This document shows positions 38,701-47,900 of a DNA stretch of 64,000 nucleotides, piece after piece; the stretch's first letter is position 1; every line of letters begins with the position of its first letter. A program made the position numbers and the translations under genes. The DNA comes from Antedon mediterranea. Its lineage: Eukaryota > Echinodermata > Crinoidea > Comatulida > Antedonidae. A model generated the notes under the pieces. It saw only the letters and a program-made list of their open reading frames with translations. It searched no databases and had not been told where the DNA came from. The DNA is taken from positions 26,718,501-26,782,500 of the forward strand of contig NC_092672.1 in the NCBI RefSeq assembly GCF_964355755.1, given 5' to 3'.

Positions 38701-41700
38701 TATAAAGAGAAATTAAAATATTTAGAGGGAAGAAGTGCTTAAGTCTGTTAATAATACTAATAGATCTTGATATTTTTTTCGAAACGTAATTTTGATGACT
38801 GGTCCATTTAAGGTTTTCATGAATATATACACCTAAAAAAAGTGTTTCAGTTTTACGTTCAATTTGAATTCCGTCAAGAAGTATATTTAGGTTATCAACT
38901 TTTAGTTTACGTTGAGAATTGTGAAAAATTAAATAATTTGTTTTAAGAGTATTAATAAGTAATTTGTTTTAAATAAACCAGTCACAAAATTTTGTTAATT
39001 CATCATTGAATGTAGTAAATAATAAATCAATATTGGAATTAGAGTAAAATAAGGTGGTGTCGTCGGTTAAGGATATTACTTGCATTTTGTTAATGACATT
39101 AGCCAGATCATTAACATAAATAAGGAAGAGCAATGGCCCAAGCACAGATCTCTGTGGCACTCCGCAAGTAATATCCATCGTCGACGATGTACAAGATCTT
39201 AATGCAACATATTGTTTTCTATCTTTCAAATAACTATTAAACCAATTCAATGAAATACCTCTAATTCCATAGCACTCAAGTTTTTTAATTAAATTATCGT
39301 GATTAATAACATCGAAGGCCTTTGAAAGATCAATAAATAAACTTAATACATTTTCTTTTGATTCAAATGAATTTGTAATCTATATATAAATTTACGTAAG
39401 GGCAAAATTCGGTAAATCGCGCCTAACTTGTTGGTTCGTACTTTCGGTACTGATTTTAACCACCTGATGTAACCCTGTTTACTAATTAAATTAAGTTAGA
39501 TAATTAGTTATTGACGATTAAAACGAATTTAGGTTCAACGATTTGCCCCAGATAGGGGTGTTTTCCGATCGTGGTATACACTGTCTAATGGATGTCCATC
39601 TTGAAAAATACCCGCCACAAAAATGCGAGGAGGCTTCGCATTTTCCTATCTCCTCCTACGATAATTGTTTTTAATAGCTGAAAACCGGTTGAACAGCTCG
39701 AGTACAGTATCATAATGTTGAAGACAGGCCGATTTTCTTAAAAAATACTATTTTGATAGATTTAATATACGTTTATACAAATGTATTGATTTGCGATGAA
39801 TGGAACATTCAAATCTCTGTGTCGTTCCACAAGTGTCTATTCCCTCAGGCGTCGTAAAGGAAAGTACTGTATACTCATAACAGAAATTCGATCCATTTTT
39901 TTTTCAATCTGTGCTGCAGAGGTTGGATATAATTTTTTTTCACAAATTGTTTAACATTATATATAAACACACGTCGTAGTGTATCGTTACATGTACTGTA
40001 CTATTTCAATCGACTACGACGGTGATAGTTTCAACAAAGTATTACATCGCAATGTTTTACTGTGTTTAGTGGTATATTATTTGTAAAACATGTTAATTAA
40101 TATTTCGTTACAAAATAAAGAATATATTTAAAAATTGTTCCTCTTTGCACCCATCCTCTTCCCCATCTCTCAACCATAATGTTACATACAAAACACAAAT
40201 TAAGTTTGTTTAAATTTGACTTAAACAATTGGTCTCATTTTTTGACAACTTTCTCTTTCGGAAGCAATTCCCAGTGTGCTAATTTTAGTTGAGTACATAA
40301 ATCACAGTGTCTATTTAATCGTTCCTGTAAACGACATATATTATTGTCCTGCATTATTGTACATTTGAAATCGCCAGTTTTTTAACGCTGAAATTACTGT
40401 GTATTCGAGAACCATCTGTGGGCACGACCTAGATGGTACGCGAGCGAAGCGAGCGTACCATCTAGTATTATTAATAAGATCTAAAACGGCTTGGGATGTA
40501 GAGTGATTTTTTCGAAAACCATATTGCCGTTTATTAAGTATATCAAATTTTATGAGATAATCAGAAAGTTTAGAATACATGAGTTTTTCAATAATTTTGG
40601 AAAAGACTGCAAGTAGTGATATTGGCCGGTAATTAGATAATTGACTTCGTTCACCTTCCTTGAAAATGGGCACAACATTAACTAGTTTTAAGTGTGTTGA
40701 AAAAGTGCCAGATAAAAAAGATGAATTTATACAATGGGTAAGTTGGTGGATGATTAAGGGAGATACAGATTTTAAGTTTACCAACTTTTTTCACAAACGT
40801 ATGTCAAATTCAACGTGCAGAAGTTGTCTCTCCATCCTGGTTGATTATTTGTGCTTATATTGAACAAGGCACAATCTGCATCTTTTACGGCATCAAGCCC
40901 TTTATCGTCTGGTTGACTTGCTATCCAATCTACAAATAGGTAAAACAATATTGTTTCTAATGTTAACTAACATACAACACACCATAAGGAACTTATACTC
41001 AAGTATTGTACGTATAGGACCAGTTGGTAAGACCAATCTTCCGTATAAATAATCATCAGAATTTTTAAATCTTAAAAGATTCTGGAAAAAGGAAGTATAT
41101 ATATCTCGATCTCAAATGTTGTGGACCCAAAGCGACTTTCTTTCCAATCCTTAGTGGATGCATATTTTACCACTAGAGCTGAATTTTGACGTCTACCGAC
41201 GACCTGGCTACGGGTACGGCTTTGGCCTACTTTTAAAATGTTAAAAAAAAAAAAGCAGGATAATATATATTGATAATAATCAATTTAATAAGGGCGTATT
41301 GAAAATCATATTGAAAAGAGTCACTTATTATTTAATTATGCTTAATTACGAAATAAAAACATGAACATTTTTATTTTGTGTTTGTGTATTTTGTAGTAGT
41401 GTGCATCGTATCAATGTTGTTGTTAACTTGTAATATTGGATTTTCAAAGACACGTTTAAATGATTCGGTGTTTTTGCCGTTTCCATTTATTATAATTCAT
41501 GATATTATGATTTACATTTTGTAATTTCACAAAAAATAATGCAATAACATGTGTGCTAATTTTAATTTGAATCGAACGAAATAAATGCTTTATTGATTAT
41601 GTCTAATGACGGGGAACACGAACATTAATCAGTCCTCGGGGATCTATAACGTTTACAATCCTCGAAACGGTAGTCATATGATGCCATTTCGACCAATAAC

Positions 41701-42748
41701 CTTCATTTATTTACATAGGCTATATATTATATACAATCTATTACCAACAAAAGTAGAGTTTTCCGATTCTATTGTCCAACGCCAATCACTCTCATACAGT
41801 CTGTCGCTATAGCCAATCCATATATTATCAGGACAGTTTGAACGAATAAACTCGTTTTCTTCGTTAGATGAAATTGTTACCAGTGTAGCGTCGTGTTCCT
41901 CGCAGCTTGTAAGAGCTTCAATCCAACTCAGTTTAGATTCAAAAAATCTGTAGCAGCTGTGATTATAATAGCTCCACCTGTCTTGGCAAAGGGCTAACAA
42001 ATAAATATTAATTAAAAGTATATTGGAGGCTAGAATTGTAATTTAAAAAAAAAAATGAGCGAAATTGCAAAATGCAGAGAGGAATTGCAGTGGGCGCGTA
42101 AGTTTACATTTCAGTCCATGAAGATACAGTATCTCAAGATTTTGTGACGTCATTAAATTTTCATGAAAAATCAATAAACAAACAGAATTAGAAAGTGCGA
42201 GTTATTTTTAGCGCTATCGTGCAATAGATACAAACGAACATACAAAGAAAATAATACACCGAGGCTACATGGTAAATAGTTTTTAAAATGTATCATTCTT
42301 CTTTGTTAAAGATGGCCCAGGGTGTCCGAGCAGCTGTAAAATGAGATGCCTTCTTTTAATTTAAAAATAAAATTATCCCCATAGTGTCAAGCGAGCAATA
42401 AAAATCTGTTCATAGAACTAATTAAAGTTATCCAAAAGCGGCGTGATCATTTCTATTACCAACGACGAATATATAAAGAATTGTTAGAAAGAAACTACAT
42501 TAATAGGATACTTAGCATCGAACTGGAGGAAGATGGAAATGGTAGTTGAAATGCTAACTATGATACTGATTAAAATTGTCATGTGACAATCAGGTGAACA
42601 TATTGGTTCTAAATTGTGATACCCAACTATGACTTAGGCATACCAGCAATATTTCAAACTTGGTTAAAGTTAAAAACTTACCAATGGTCAAAGTACTCAA
42701 AAACGGTGAAAGCATGAGAGCCAACGACAACATTAAAACCCCTTCCAT
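25443..42748 (-). CDS. Adhesion GPCR with two C-type lectin domains, 19 exons, 796 aa
   Basis: Exons, 5' to 3': 42682-42748, 41745-41993, 40786-40929, 36558-36806, 36159-36290, 35453-35620, 35226-35297, 34412-34513, 33942-34002, 33251-33350, 31699-31796, 31227-31353, 30265-30371, 29728-29833, 28681-28901, 27829-27895, 26910-27010, 26126-26294, 25443-25493. All are GT-AG and phases chain throughout (2,391 nt). Order: signal peptide (MEGVLMLSLALMLSPF); C-type lectin domain 1 (IWIGYSDR, WRWTIE, ADCALF, GWRDNFC, YVCE); domain 2 (IWIGYSDR, WRWTIE, DCCVI, GWRDQDC, YVCE); a linker with N-glycosylation motifs; a GAIN region (VPIMSVQDGVLVSIAAADIE); a GPS with CACSHLTSFSILM, cleavage expected between L and T, TSFSILM being the tethered agonist; then seven helices (ALSILTYIGLSTSIVFLTIT; RHLVTSLLFAYISFLLIEI; LAGYLHYTILTSFTWMLIF; WISPGVFVTISIII; ICWINPESEAMF before TM5; PVVGIPWMFGILLSLYF; IFNSTQGFLIWLSQC) and a tail of about 18 residues. 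It probably binds a glycan or protein ligand at the cell surface. The exon 6 donor (GTCAGG) is the weakest call. Confidence 0.88.
25640..25905 (+). repeat. tRNA-derived SINE, family 1, second copy
   Basis: It has GTGCAGTGAACTTTCGATCCCG (degraded head), ACTTACGTTTGCCTCTCTCC (core, shared with 6537-6890) and a tail AACATTAAGTGCTATGTAAGAACGGCGTATTA. It lies in the last intron of the GPCR gene. Confidence 0.7.
26565..26880 (+). repeat. Degenerate tandem repeat, unit about 45 bp
   Basis: Units of the type TATGAGGTACCTGGATAACCATT plus TGTATTGAAAGG recur six to seven times with drift. They end about 30 bp from the splice donor of GPCR exon 17 (26910). Open frames through the array are repeat translations. 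Confidence 0.75.
28018..28181. mobile_element. PIF/Harbinger-like MITE, 164 bp
   Basis: The TIRs are AGCTCTGTCTTCACTATCAAAC and the complement of GTTTGATAGTGTAGACAGAGCT-like sequence, flanked on both sides by TTA (28015-28017 and 28182-28184). A 3-bp TTA duplication is the usual PIF/Harbinger signature. It lies in a GPCR intron. Confidence 0.75.
29456..29669. mobile_element. TIR MITE, 214 bp, ends CTGTCGACGTAACG
   Basis: About 36 bp at each end are inverted repeats (CTGTCGACGTAACGTGACGG on the left, CTGTCGACGTAACGCTACGG from the right), with CGAGTTG-GTTGAGTT continuing. No clear target duplication is seen. An (AT)n run lies just right of it at 29680-29706. It is in the intron between GPCR exons 14 and 15. 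Confidence 0.75.
30902..31139. mobile_element. TIR MITE, 238 bp, flanked by TA
   Basis: The ends are AGCCTGGTTTCCGTAAAATC and the complement of GATTTTAATGGAAACCAGGCT, with TA on each side. The right end carries a tandem copy of GTAGCGATTTTAATGGAAAC. It is non-coding and lies in the GPCR intron just after the GPS exon. Confidence 0.75.
31418..31637. mobile_element. TIR MITE, GCTTGGTTCCCA family, copy 1
   Basis: The ends are GCTTGGTTCCCACTAGAGAC and the complement of GTTCTAGTGGGAACCAAGC. The left end is partly duplicated inside (GCTTCCCACTAGCGACGC). Middle words such as TTGACCAATCAC are shared with 44116-44250. Target duplication unclear. Confidence 0.75.
32090..33030 (+). repeat. Long purine-rich tract with an element inside
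   Basis: Stretches 32100-32300 and 32880-33030 are nearly all A and G on the plus strand. The two halves flank the SINE-like element at 32301-32886, so one older tract of about 350 bp was probably split by insertion. Open frames on either strand are not genes. Confidence 0.6.
32301..32886 (+). mobile_element. SINE-like element with tRNA head and TTTGACC-rich body
   Basis: It starts with GAGGGTACTCCGAGAGTACA and CCTCCGCC and ends with ACATACAGGGGTGAAAATATAACCTCCTTGGCGGAGG, so the edges are partly inverted. A tRNA-like segment at about 32445-32507 has TGGTGTAATGGTTATG and GGTTCAAGTCCC. The body repeats TGACCTTTGACC-type words and ATCGGATAAAA(T/A)CTGTGG twice, and an (AC)n run is near the end. 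Similar GACCTTTGACC/GCGGAGG elements are known to me from other marine invertebrates. Confidence 0.65.
34568..35066. mobile_element. MITE with TTAA target duplication, 499 bp
   Basis: The ends are AGATGTATTGTCC and the complement of GGACAATGTATCT (11 of 13 matching), each flanked by TTAA (34564-34567 and 35067-35070). TTAA duplications are typical of piggyBac and Kolobok transposons. It has no coding capacity and lies between GPCR exons 7 and 8. Confidence 0.75.
35826..36120 (+). repeat. Repeat tail with (ACTATG)n end
   Basis: The stretch ends with GGACAATAAAGTATATATGACTATGACTATGACTATGAC at 36082-36119, which looks like the 3' end of a LINE or SINE that finishes in a short simple repeat. No coding motif survives upstream. 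It sits between GPCR exons 5 and 6. Confidence 0.5.
36955..37780. other. GPCR intron, no feature recognised
   Basis: AT-rich intron DNA between lectin domains 1 and 2, downstream of the LINE. An (AATG)n run is at 37415-37440. No exon is seen. Confidence 0.4.
38234..40780 (-). mobile_element. LINE reverse-transcriptase fragment, 5'-truncated, split by a Helitron-like element
   Basis: Minus-strand frame: VVPIFKEGERSQLSNYRPIS (finger region), NKRQYGFRKNHSTSQAVLDL, then after the insert SLFIDLSKAFDVINHDNL, CGVPQRSVLGPLLFLIYVND (template grip), LTDDTTLF in place of the usual (F/Y)ADDT catalytic box, and a C-terminal part ending TFRKKLKNHYISKYYTA. Removing the 1,087-bp insert restores one frame, with a single in-frame stop near 38966. 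The element is of jockey/CR1/RTE type, truncated at its 5' end. Its upstream limit lies a few bases from the splice donor of GPCR exon 3 (40785). Confidence 0.85.
39379..40465 (+). mobile_element. Helitron-like non-autonomous element, copy A, 1,087 bp
   Basis: It starts with TC (39379) after a host A and ends with CTAG (40462-40465) before a host T, with no target duplication. These are the standard Helitron marks: 5'-TC, CTRR-3', and insertion between A and T. A perfect 13-bp inverted arm (CTAGATGGTACGC ... GCGTACCATCTAG, 40429-40465) forms a terminal hairpin. The empty site is certain because the host is a LINE coding frame: joining 39378 to 40466 restores DLINNITNSFE in frame. There is no Rep/helicase coding. 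That the hairpin includes the last base is less usual and recalls Helentron ends. Confidence 0.85.
41585..41735 (+). repeat. Fragment of the composite SINE, next to a splice donor
   Basis: The words CTCGGGGATCTATAACG, ACGGTAGTCATATGATGC, CGACCAATAACC and TTTACATAGGCTAT match the right end of the element at 19331-20192. The fragment stops about 10 bp from the donor of GPCR exon 2. Confidence 0.7.
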
Positions 42749-43199
42749 CTTTGAAGCGTACACGTACGATACAAGCAATGTATTTGATATGATGATGACT
42801 TAAAAGCTGGTGAAGTATCAAGTATTATTTTATCTAATATTTATCGACAATTTATATCAAATTAAAGGTATAATTGACAGAAATATACAATAAATGTTGT
42901 CATTAGATTATTAAATAATTCAATAAACATATCTATTCACAGTGATGATGCGTAACATAATATGAAATGACCATTTAATTTTTATCTCGAGATCATTATG
43001 AGGGGATGGACTTGATTGCTTCTGTCAATCAATATTTTAGCGACGCTTTTTCACAATCATTTTATAGAAGGCAAAAAAATCATTTTTAAATTGTTGTACC
43101 TCAGATCCCTTCCACAAAAAATATTTTAATATTTTTTTTTTGGAATCTGAAGCACAACATAATTACACATTTTTACATTTTAATCTGATGATTAAGAAT

Positions 43200-43700
43200 G
43201 CAATGTAAAATCCCAAAATAATAATAATAATAATAGGAGTATTTGAAAATTACTTGGAAATCCAAAAAGAAAAATAATGGGAAAATTGAAAATTACTGAA
43301 AAATCCTGAAATAATAATATAGTGAAATTTGAAAAGAAAAGAATTTGAAAATTCGACAACAATATTATAAAAATTACAGTAGAATTATAAAAAATTACTG
43401 TAATATCCGAAAACAATAAAATATACCGTAGTGAAATTTGAACTTAATTGGAAAATCCGAAATAAAATTTAGAGGAATTTGAACATTATTGGAAAATCCG
43501 AAAATAATATTGGGTAATTGAATATTACTGGGAAATCCAAAATAATAATCTGTATAGAGGAATTTGAACATAATTGGGAAATCCGAAATAATAATATAGG
43601 AGAATTCGAATATTATTGGGAAACCCAAAAGTAATATTGTGTAGTTGAATATTACTGGAAAAATCCAAAATAATTATATAGGACTTTGAAAATTACTTTT
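43200..43700 (-). repeat. Degenerate minisatellite, unit about 40-60 bp
   Basis: About ten units of the form GGAAATCCGAAATAATAATATAGG plus GAATTTGAAAATTACT follow each other with drift. The open frames across it on the minus strand are translations of the repeat. Confidence 0.85.
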
Positions 43701-44115
43701 TCCCAATAAAAAAAATCTGAAACTACATATTATAAGTAAAACGTACATATTTATTAATATCTTCAAGGGACCATATGGCTTAATATTCACAAACTATTTA
43801 CAACTAAAATTAGCATTTGCATTTTGACACAATTTAAGATAGTACAATGCACACACTAAGATTTAAAAATGTTAATTGTTTGAATTTAAATGAGGCAAAT
43901 TTTAGATGTTTAAAAAATGGGAAAATTATTATTTTTACTATCGCCTCAAGTTATTTGAGTTTGAAATAATCTGCCGTATGAATACATTGATGTATCGCAA
44001 AAGTGTTTTGTTTAAAGAAAGTAGAAGAAATTATGCTGCTGTGATTCAATCATAAAAAACGGCATTAATTCGATCATTTACGGTACTGTATTAACATAAC
44101 AGAAATAACTATAAC

Positions 44116-44250
44116 GCTTGGTTCCCATTGGGATGCAACGCATAACATAAGTGCACCGCGAGCAGTTTGACCAATCACGACGAAATGGATCATATGAACT
44201 GTCGCTTGCGATTGGTCAACTCGCTTACAATGCGTCCAAGTGGGAACTAC
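44116..44250. mobile_element. TIR MITE, GCTTGGTTCCCA family, copy 2
   Basis: It begins GCTTGGTTCCCATTGGGATGC, contains TTTGACCAATCACGACG and GCGATTGGTCAACTCGC as inverted inner words, and ends CCAAGTGGGAACTAC. It is related to 31418-31637. Confidence 0.65.
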
Positions 44251-44951
44251 TTTTAAGTTTGACTAATACTCATAACTATTATTAATAATATTTACAACAA
44301 GAAAGCAATAGTAATTTTACAAATTATTAACAATGTAATAATACTACTATAATATATTTGATTGCACATTTTACTTATCTAGTTTATTGCTGTTTTAACG
44401 CGTAGAGTGATTTATTCACAATTAAATTAAAACACAAAGTTAATTCAGTAGTTTACGATTTACTCAAACCCTATTTGCATTTGATATACAGTATTGTATG
44501 CCAAATTGGCCGATACAATACATATTTTAGAAAACTATAACAAAACATCCAGCAAGCAGAAATCTACAAATTACTGCGCATGCCCACACGGGTAGGTTTA
44601 GAGTAGGTATAATGATTACAAAACAATGTATACATACAGCCTGTTTTTTTTATATTTGTTTGCCAAGTCAAGCCACACTTATAAAATGTGTTAATTGATT
44701 CAATTCAACTTATAAGCGGTGTTAATACATACATATCTTCACTATGTAAATCTGTTTAAAAAAATGCAAACTATTAAACGATAAACATACATGCTGTAGA
44801 ACGTGAGTTCAAAAGGTAAAATTAATTTCACTAATTCTTAATGTATACCATTGTTAAATACATTTTCTCTATTAATAATTATAAACTAAAATTATACACT
44901 ACACTGAGTATCAGAAATATTAAATTGCGCGGAAATCACTGTAAAAAACTT

Positions 44952-47900
44952 TTAAATATTAAGTGAAAAGTAGAGCGATGATGAGTTTTCCAACCCTGTT
45001 GGAGTTACGAATGGCATGCTAGTGGATCTGTGTTTTGGTTGTAGTGGTTCACTATGACCAGACGACGGTTTGCATTCATTCCATCTATCCCCGTGTTCAT
45101 AATAGAAAGACGAAGGCCTACTATGCATGCCTGCTTGTGAGGGTTTGTCTACTCCATAATGAACTTGAAGAGAAGAAGGCCTAGCCTGTAAATGTTGTTG
45201 GTGTCGGTCTGTGTTTCTTAAGACAACATGGTCTTTAAAAGTTTGAATTAATTCTTCGTTTTTCTTTGATTGCTGATTATTATCAGAGCTTTCAGATCCT
45301 TGGCCAGAACTATCATCGTCACTTCTTTTCCCCTTTTTTCTGAAGACGTGTTTCAACCCATTCTTTAGGTTACTAATTCGTATACCTTCTTTTTTATGTG
45401 AAATCAGGTCAGTTCTTATGTGTTGACCATCATGGTTTGATTGTTGAATTCCTGTATCTTTAAATATGTCCCGCACTGGCAAGCTGTTTTGGTAGCCATT
45501 TTCTGGTTGTCGATTATGCATTTGTTGTTTATTTGGGATCGCGGTAAATTTACTGTTAAAGTTTCCTGCAGAATAGCGGTGTAGTCGTCGAACACCAGGT
45601 AACGTATTCCTTTTTCCGTCACCGCTCCTTGATGATGAACAGTCTGAATCTGTCCACTTGAATTTATCGTCTGGACTTACGACGTCAAAAGGAGGCGATA
45701 CCGTCTTTTGTGGATGCCCTTGTTCAGCATCACGTTGCCTGTTGTGACTATACTGCGAGGGTGTGGCGTCTCTTCGTATAACTCCTCTTCTGACGTCATT
45801 CCGATCAAATTCAGTCAGGTATGTGATGTCTGTAGTTGACGATGGTATGCTCATATTGCTTGAGGAAGAACTATGATGTCTGAGATGGTCTTCACTATGA
45901 ATTGGTTTCCAGAACTCTGACGTTTCCATTTCTCTGTAATTCATTTGGTACCTTGATAACGTATGTATATCGTCTGCTGAAAAACGTGTTCCATTGCTGT
46001 TTCTGTGGTCATATTCTGTGTCCCTTGTGATAGGAATATTCTTTTGATCCACATAAGTAGAATTCCCAAACTGTTCTGTCTTGAATTGATTCTTTTGTGT
46101 TATTTCATGCGTTCCAATATCGGCATACTCCTTAATCTGGACACCATCTACCATTTCTGTGTATCCATTGTACGAAGTATTTGGAGAAGCATATATAACT
46201 GTCTGACGACTCTTCTGTTTGTCGTCTTCCAAAGTATTGTGTTGTTCAGCAGGTAACCCACATTCATTCCGCTCAGCCCACTTATCAAGAATTGCCTGAT
46301 AAGACTGTTTTCCAACCAATCGTTCAATAATACTAAACTGTTCTCCGTTACCATTCGATAGTTCATCCGACGGTAGTGAATCGGAACTTTCTTCACCAGG
46401 AACATCAAAACGAACAGACTTCGTCCGCTTCATTCCAGAATGCGATTTAGATCGATACAGCATTATACTAGATCTTGTATTCTCCGGTTGGCTTACACTG
46501 CGGACAAGTTGAGGTCTGGGTGGGGTTTCTTCATCATAATCAGAATCATTAAGAAACACTGAATCATTGTCGTCGTTTAAACTCGGCGTTGATGAGTACT
46601 GCTTCGACATACCACGTTTTTCAAGGTGATCTTTATAACTTGGTAAACATTTTGTTAATTCAACGGGTGTAGTTCGCATCTGACTATGGTTTGGTGTGGA
46701 ATTATCCAATGTGACTTCTGATTCGTCATTTTGATGTAGTATTGCTTTATGGACAGCCATATTTTCATTCGTATACCATCGTTTGATACCACAAGTATCA
46801 GGTGTAACATGATGTTTTGTAGTGGATGGAGAAATCGTGTGATCATAACTGGCTGTCAGGGATGCAGATAGCTTTATCGATTTCTTTGATGATTGCACTT
46901 GACCCGTTATTGTTGTATTCTGATTGTTTTCTTGTTTAGATTGTTGATTCAACGACGCCATATTCTCATACAATGACGCCGTATTTTCATTACTCCTTTC
47001 AGGTACTTGGCTACCGGATTCTGACGAAGTGAAACCCGTGTTCTTAATTTTCTCGGTAGTTAGAGATTCTGATCCAATTGCACTTAAATTCCACTGTCGC
47101 ATTTCAGACAATACTCGTCTACATGATCTAGTAGGTGTTGACGTCATCTTCATTTCCACACTCAAATCTTGACTGCTCTCGTGACTGACAACTGATGCAT
47201 CTCTATGTTTCGGCATAAATGAATTACTATCATTTCGCTGTGCATTTACTGGTGTATAAGTCTCGTGTTTGTCGACACCGGGACTTGTTGCTTGATCTAC
47301 CATTTTTGGATTGTGAACATTTACAGCATCAGGTGGTTTAGCGAATGGGTAATCATGAGGATAGAGATTGTCTGTACGTGCATATTCTTTAAAATAATGA
47401 CGATTACGAGGAAATGCAACATAATCTATGTTGCTCCTTAATGGTTTGTTTTCCAATAAAAACTCTTCAGACTCATTCAACCGTTGACAATGATATTGAT
47501 ACTGCGGAAGTCCTGTGGAATTCAAGTCTTGGCGTGGAAACGATGGAGTATTTTTGTCCATAATATGTTCTAGCGAACTTTTGACGCGTCTGTTACTATG
47601 GTTAACGCGCTGCATATTTGTTACGTGATGTTCATTCCTTGCGTGATCTTGTGTAGGTAGTTGTTCATTGCTAACGCGTTGTGAACTTCTCGACTGCAAC
47701 CATGTCTTACGATTATGAATTCGAGCATCACTCAATCGAAGCAGAGCTGCCGACTCTCTGTCGTCGTTAGAAGTTGGCATATTTACAGGACGCCTTGATC
47801 CAGCACATTTACCTGAATAAGCTAAATCATCACCAAATCTGGCCTTATTGTGTGTTCCGTTAATGTGATCTTCACGAGCCATACCATTATCCAAATTATC

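Larger units (their letters stand above)
42749..44951. other. Intergenic region between PLC-eta and the GPCR
   Basis: It holds the PLC-eta 3' UTR with possible poly(A) signals (TTTATT on plus at about 44384 and 44411), the MITE at 44116, the minisatellite at 43200-43700 and the undefined promoter of the GPCR right of 42748. No other gene is seen. Confidence 0.5.

Noticed and set aside
40786-42748. A separate single-domain secreted C-type lectin gene
   Set aside because: It has a signal peptide and a complete lectin domain with a stop after YVCEKSW, but a donor just before that stop leaves one base, which exactly fits the acceptor of the second lectin domain. I prefer one gene and keep the short form as a possible isoform.
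43192-43628. Open frames rich in Phe/Ile on the minus strand
   Set aside because: They are translations of the degenerate minisatellite.
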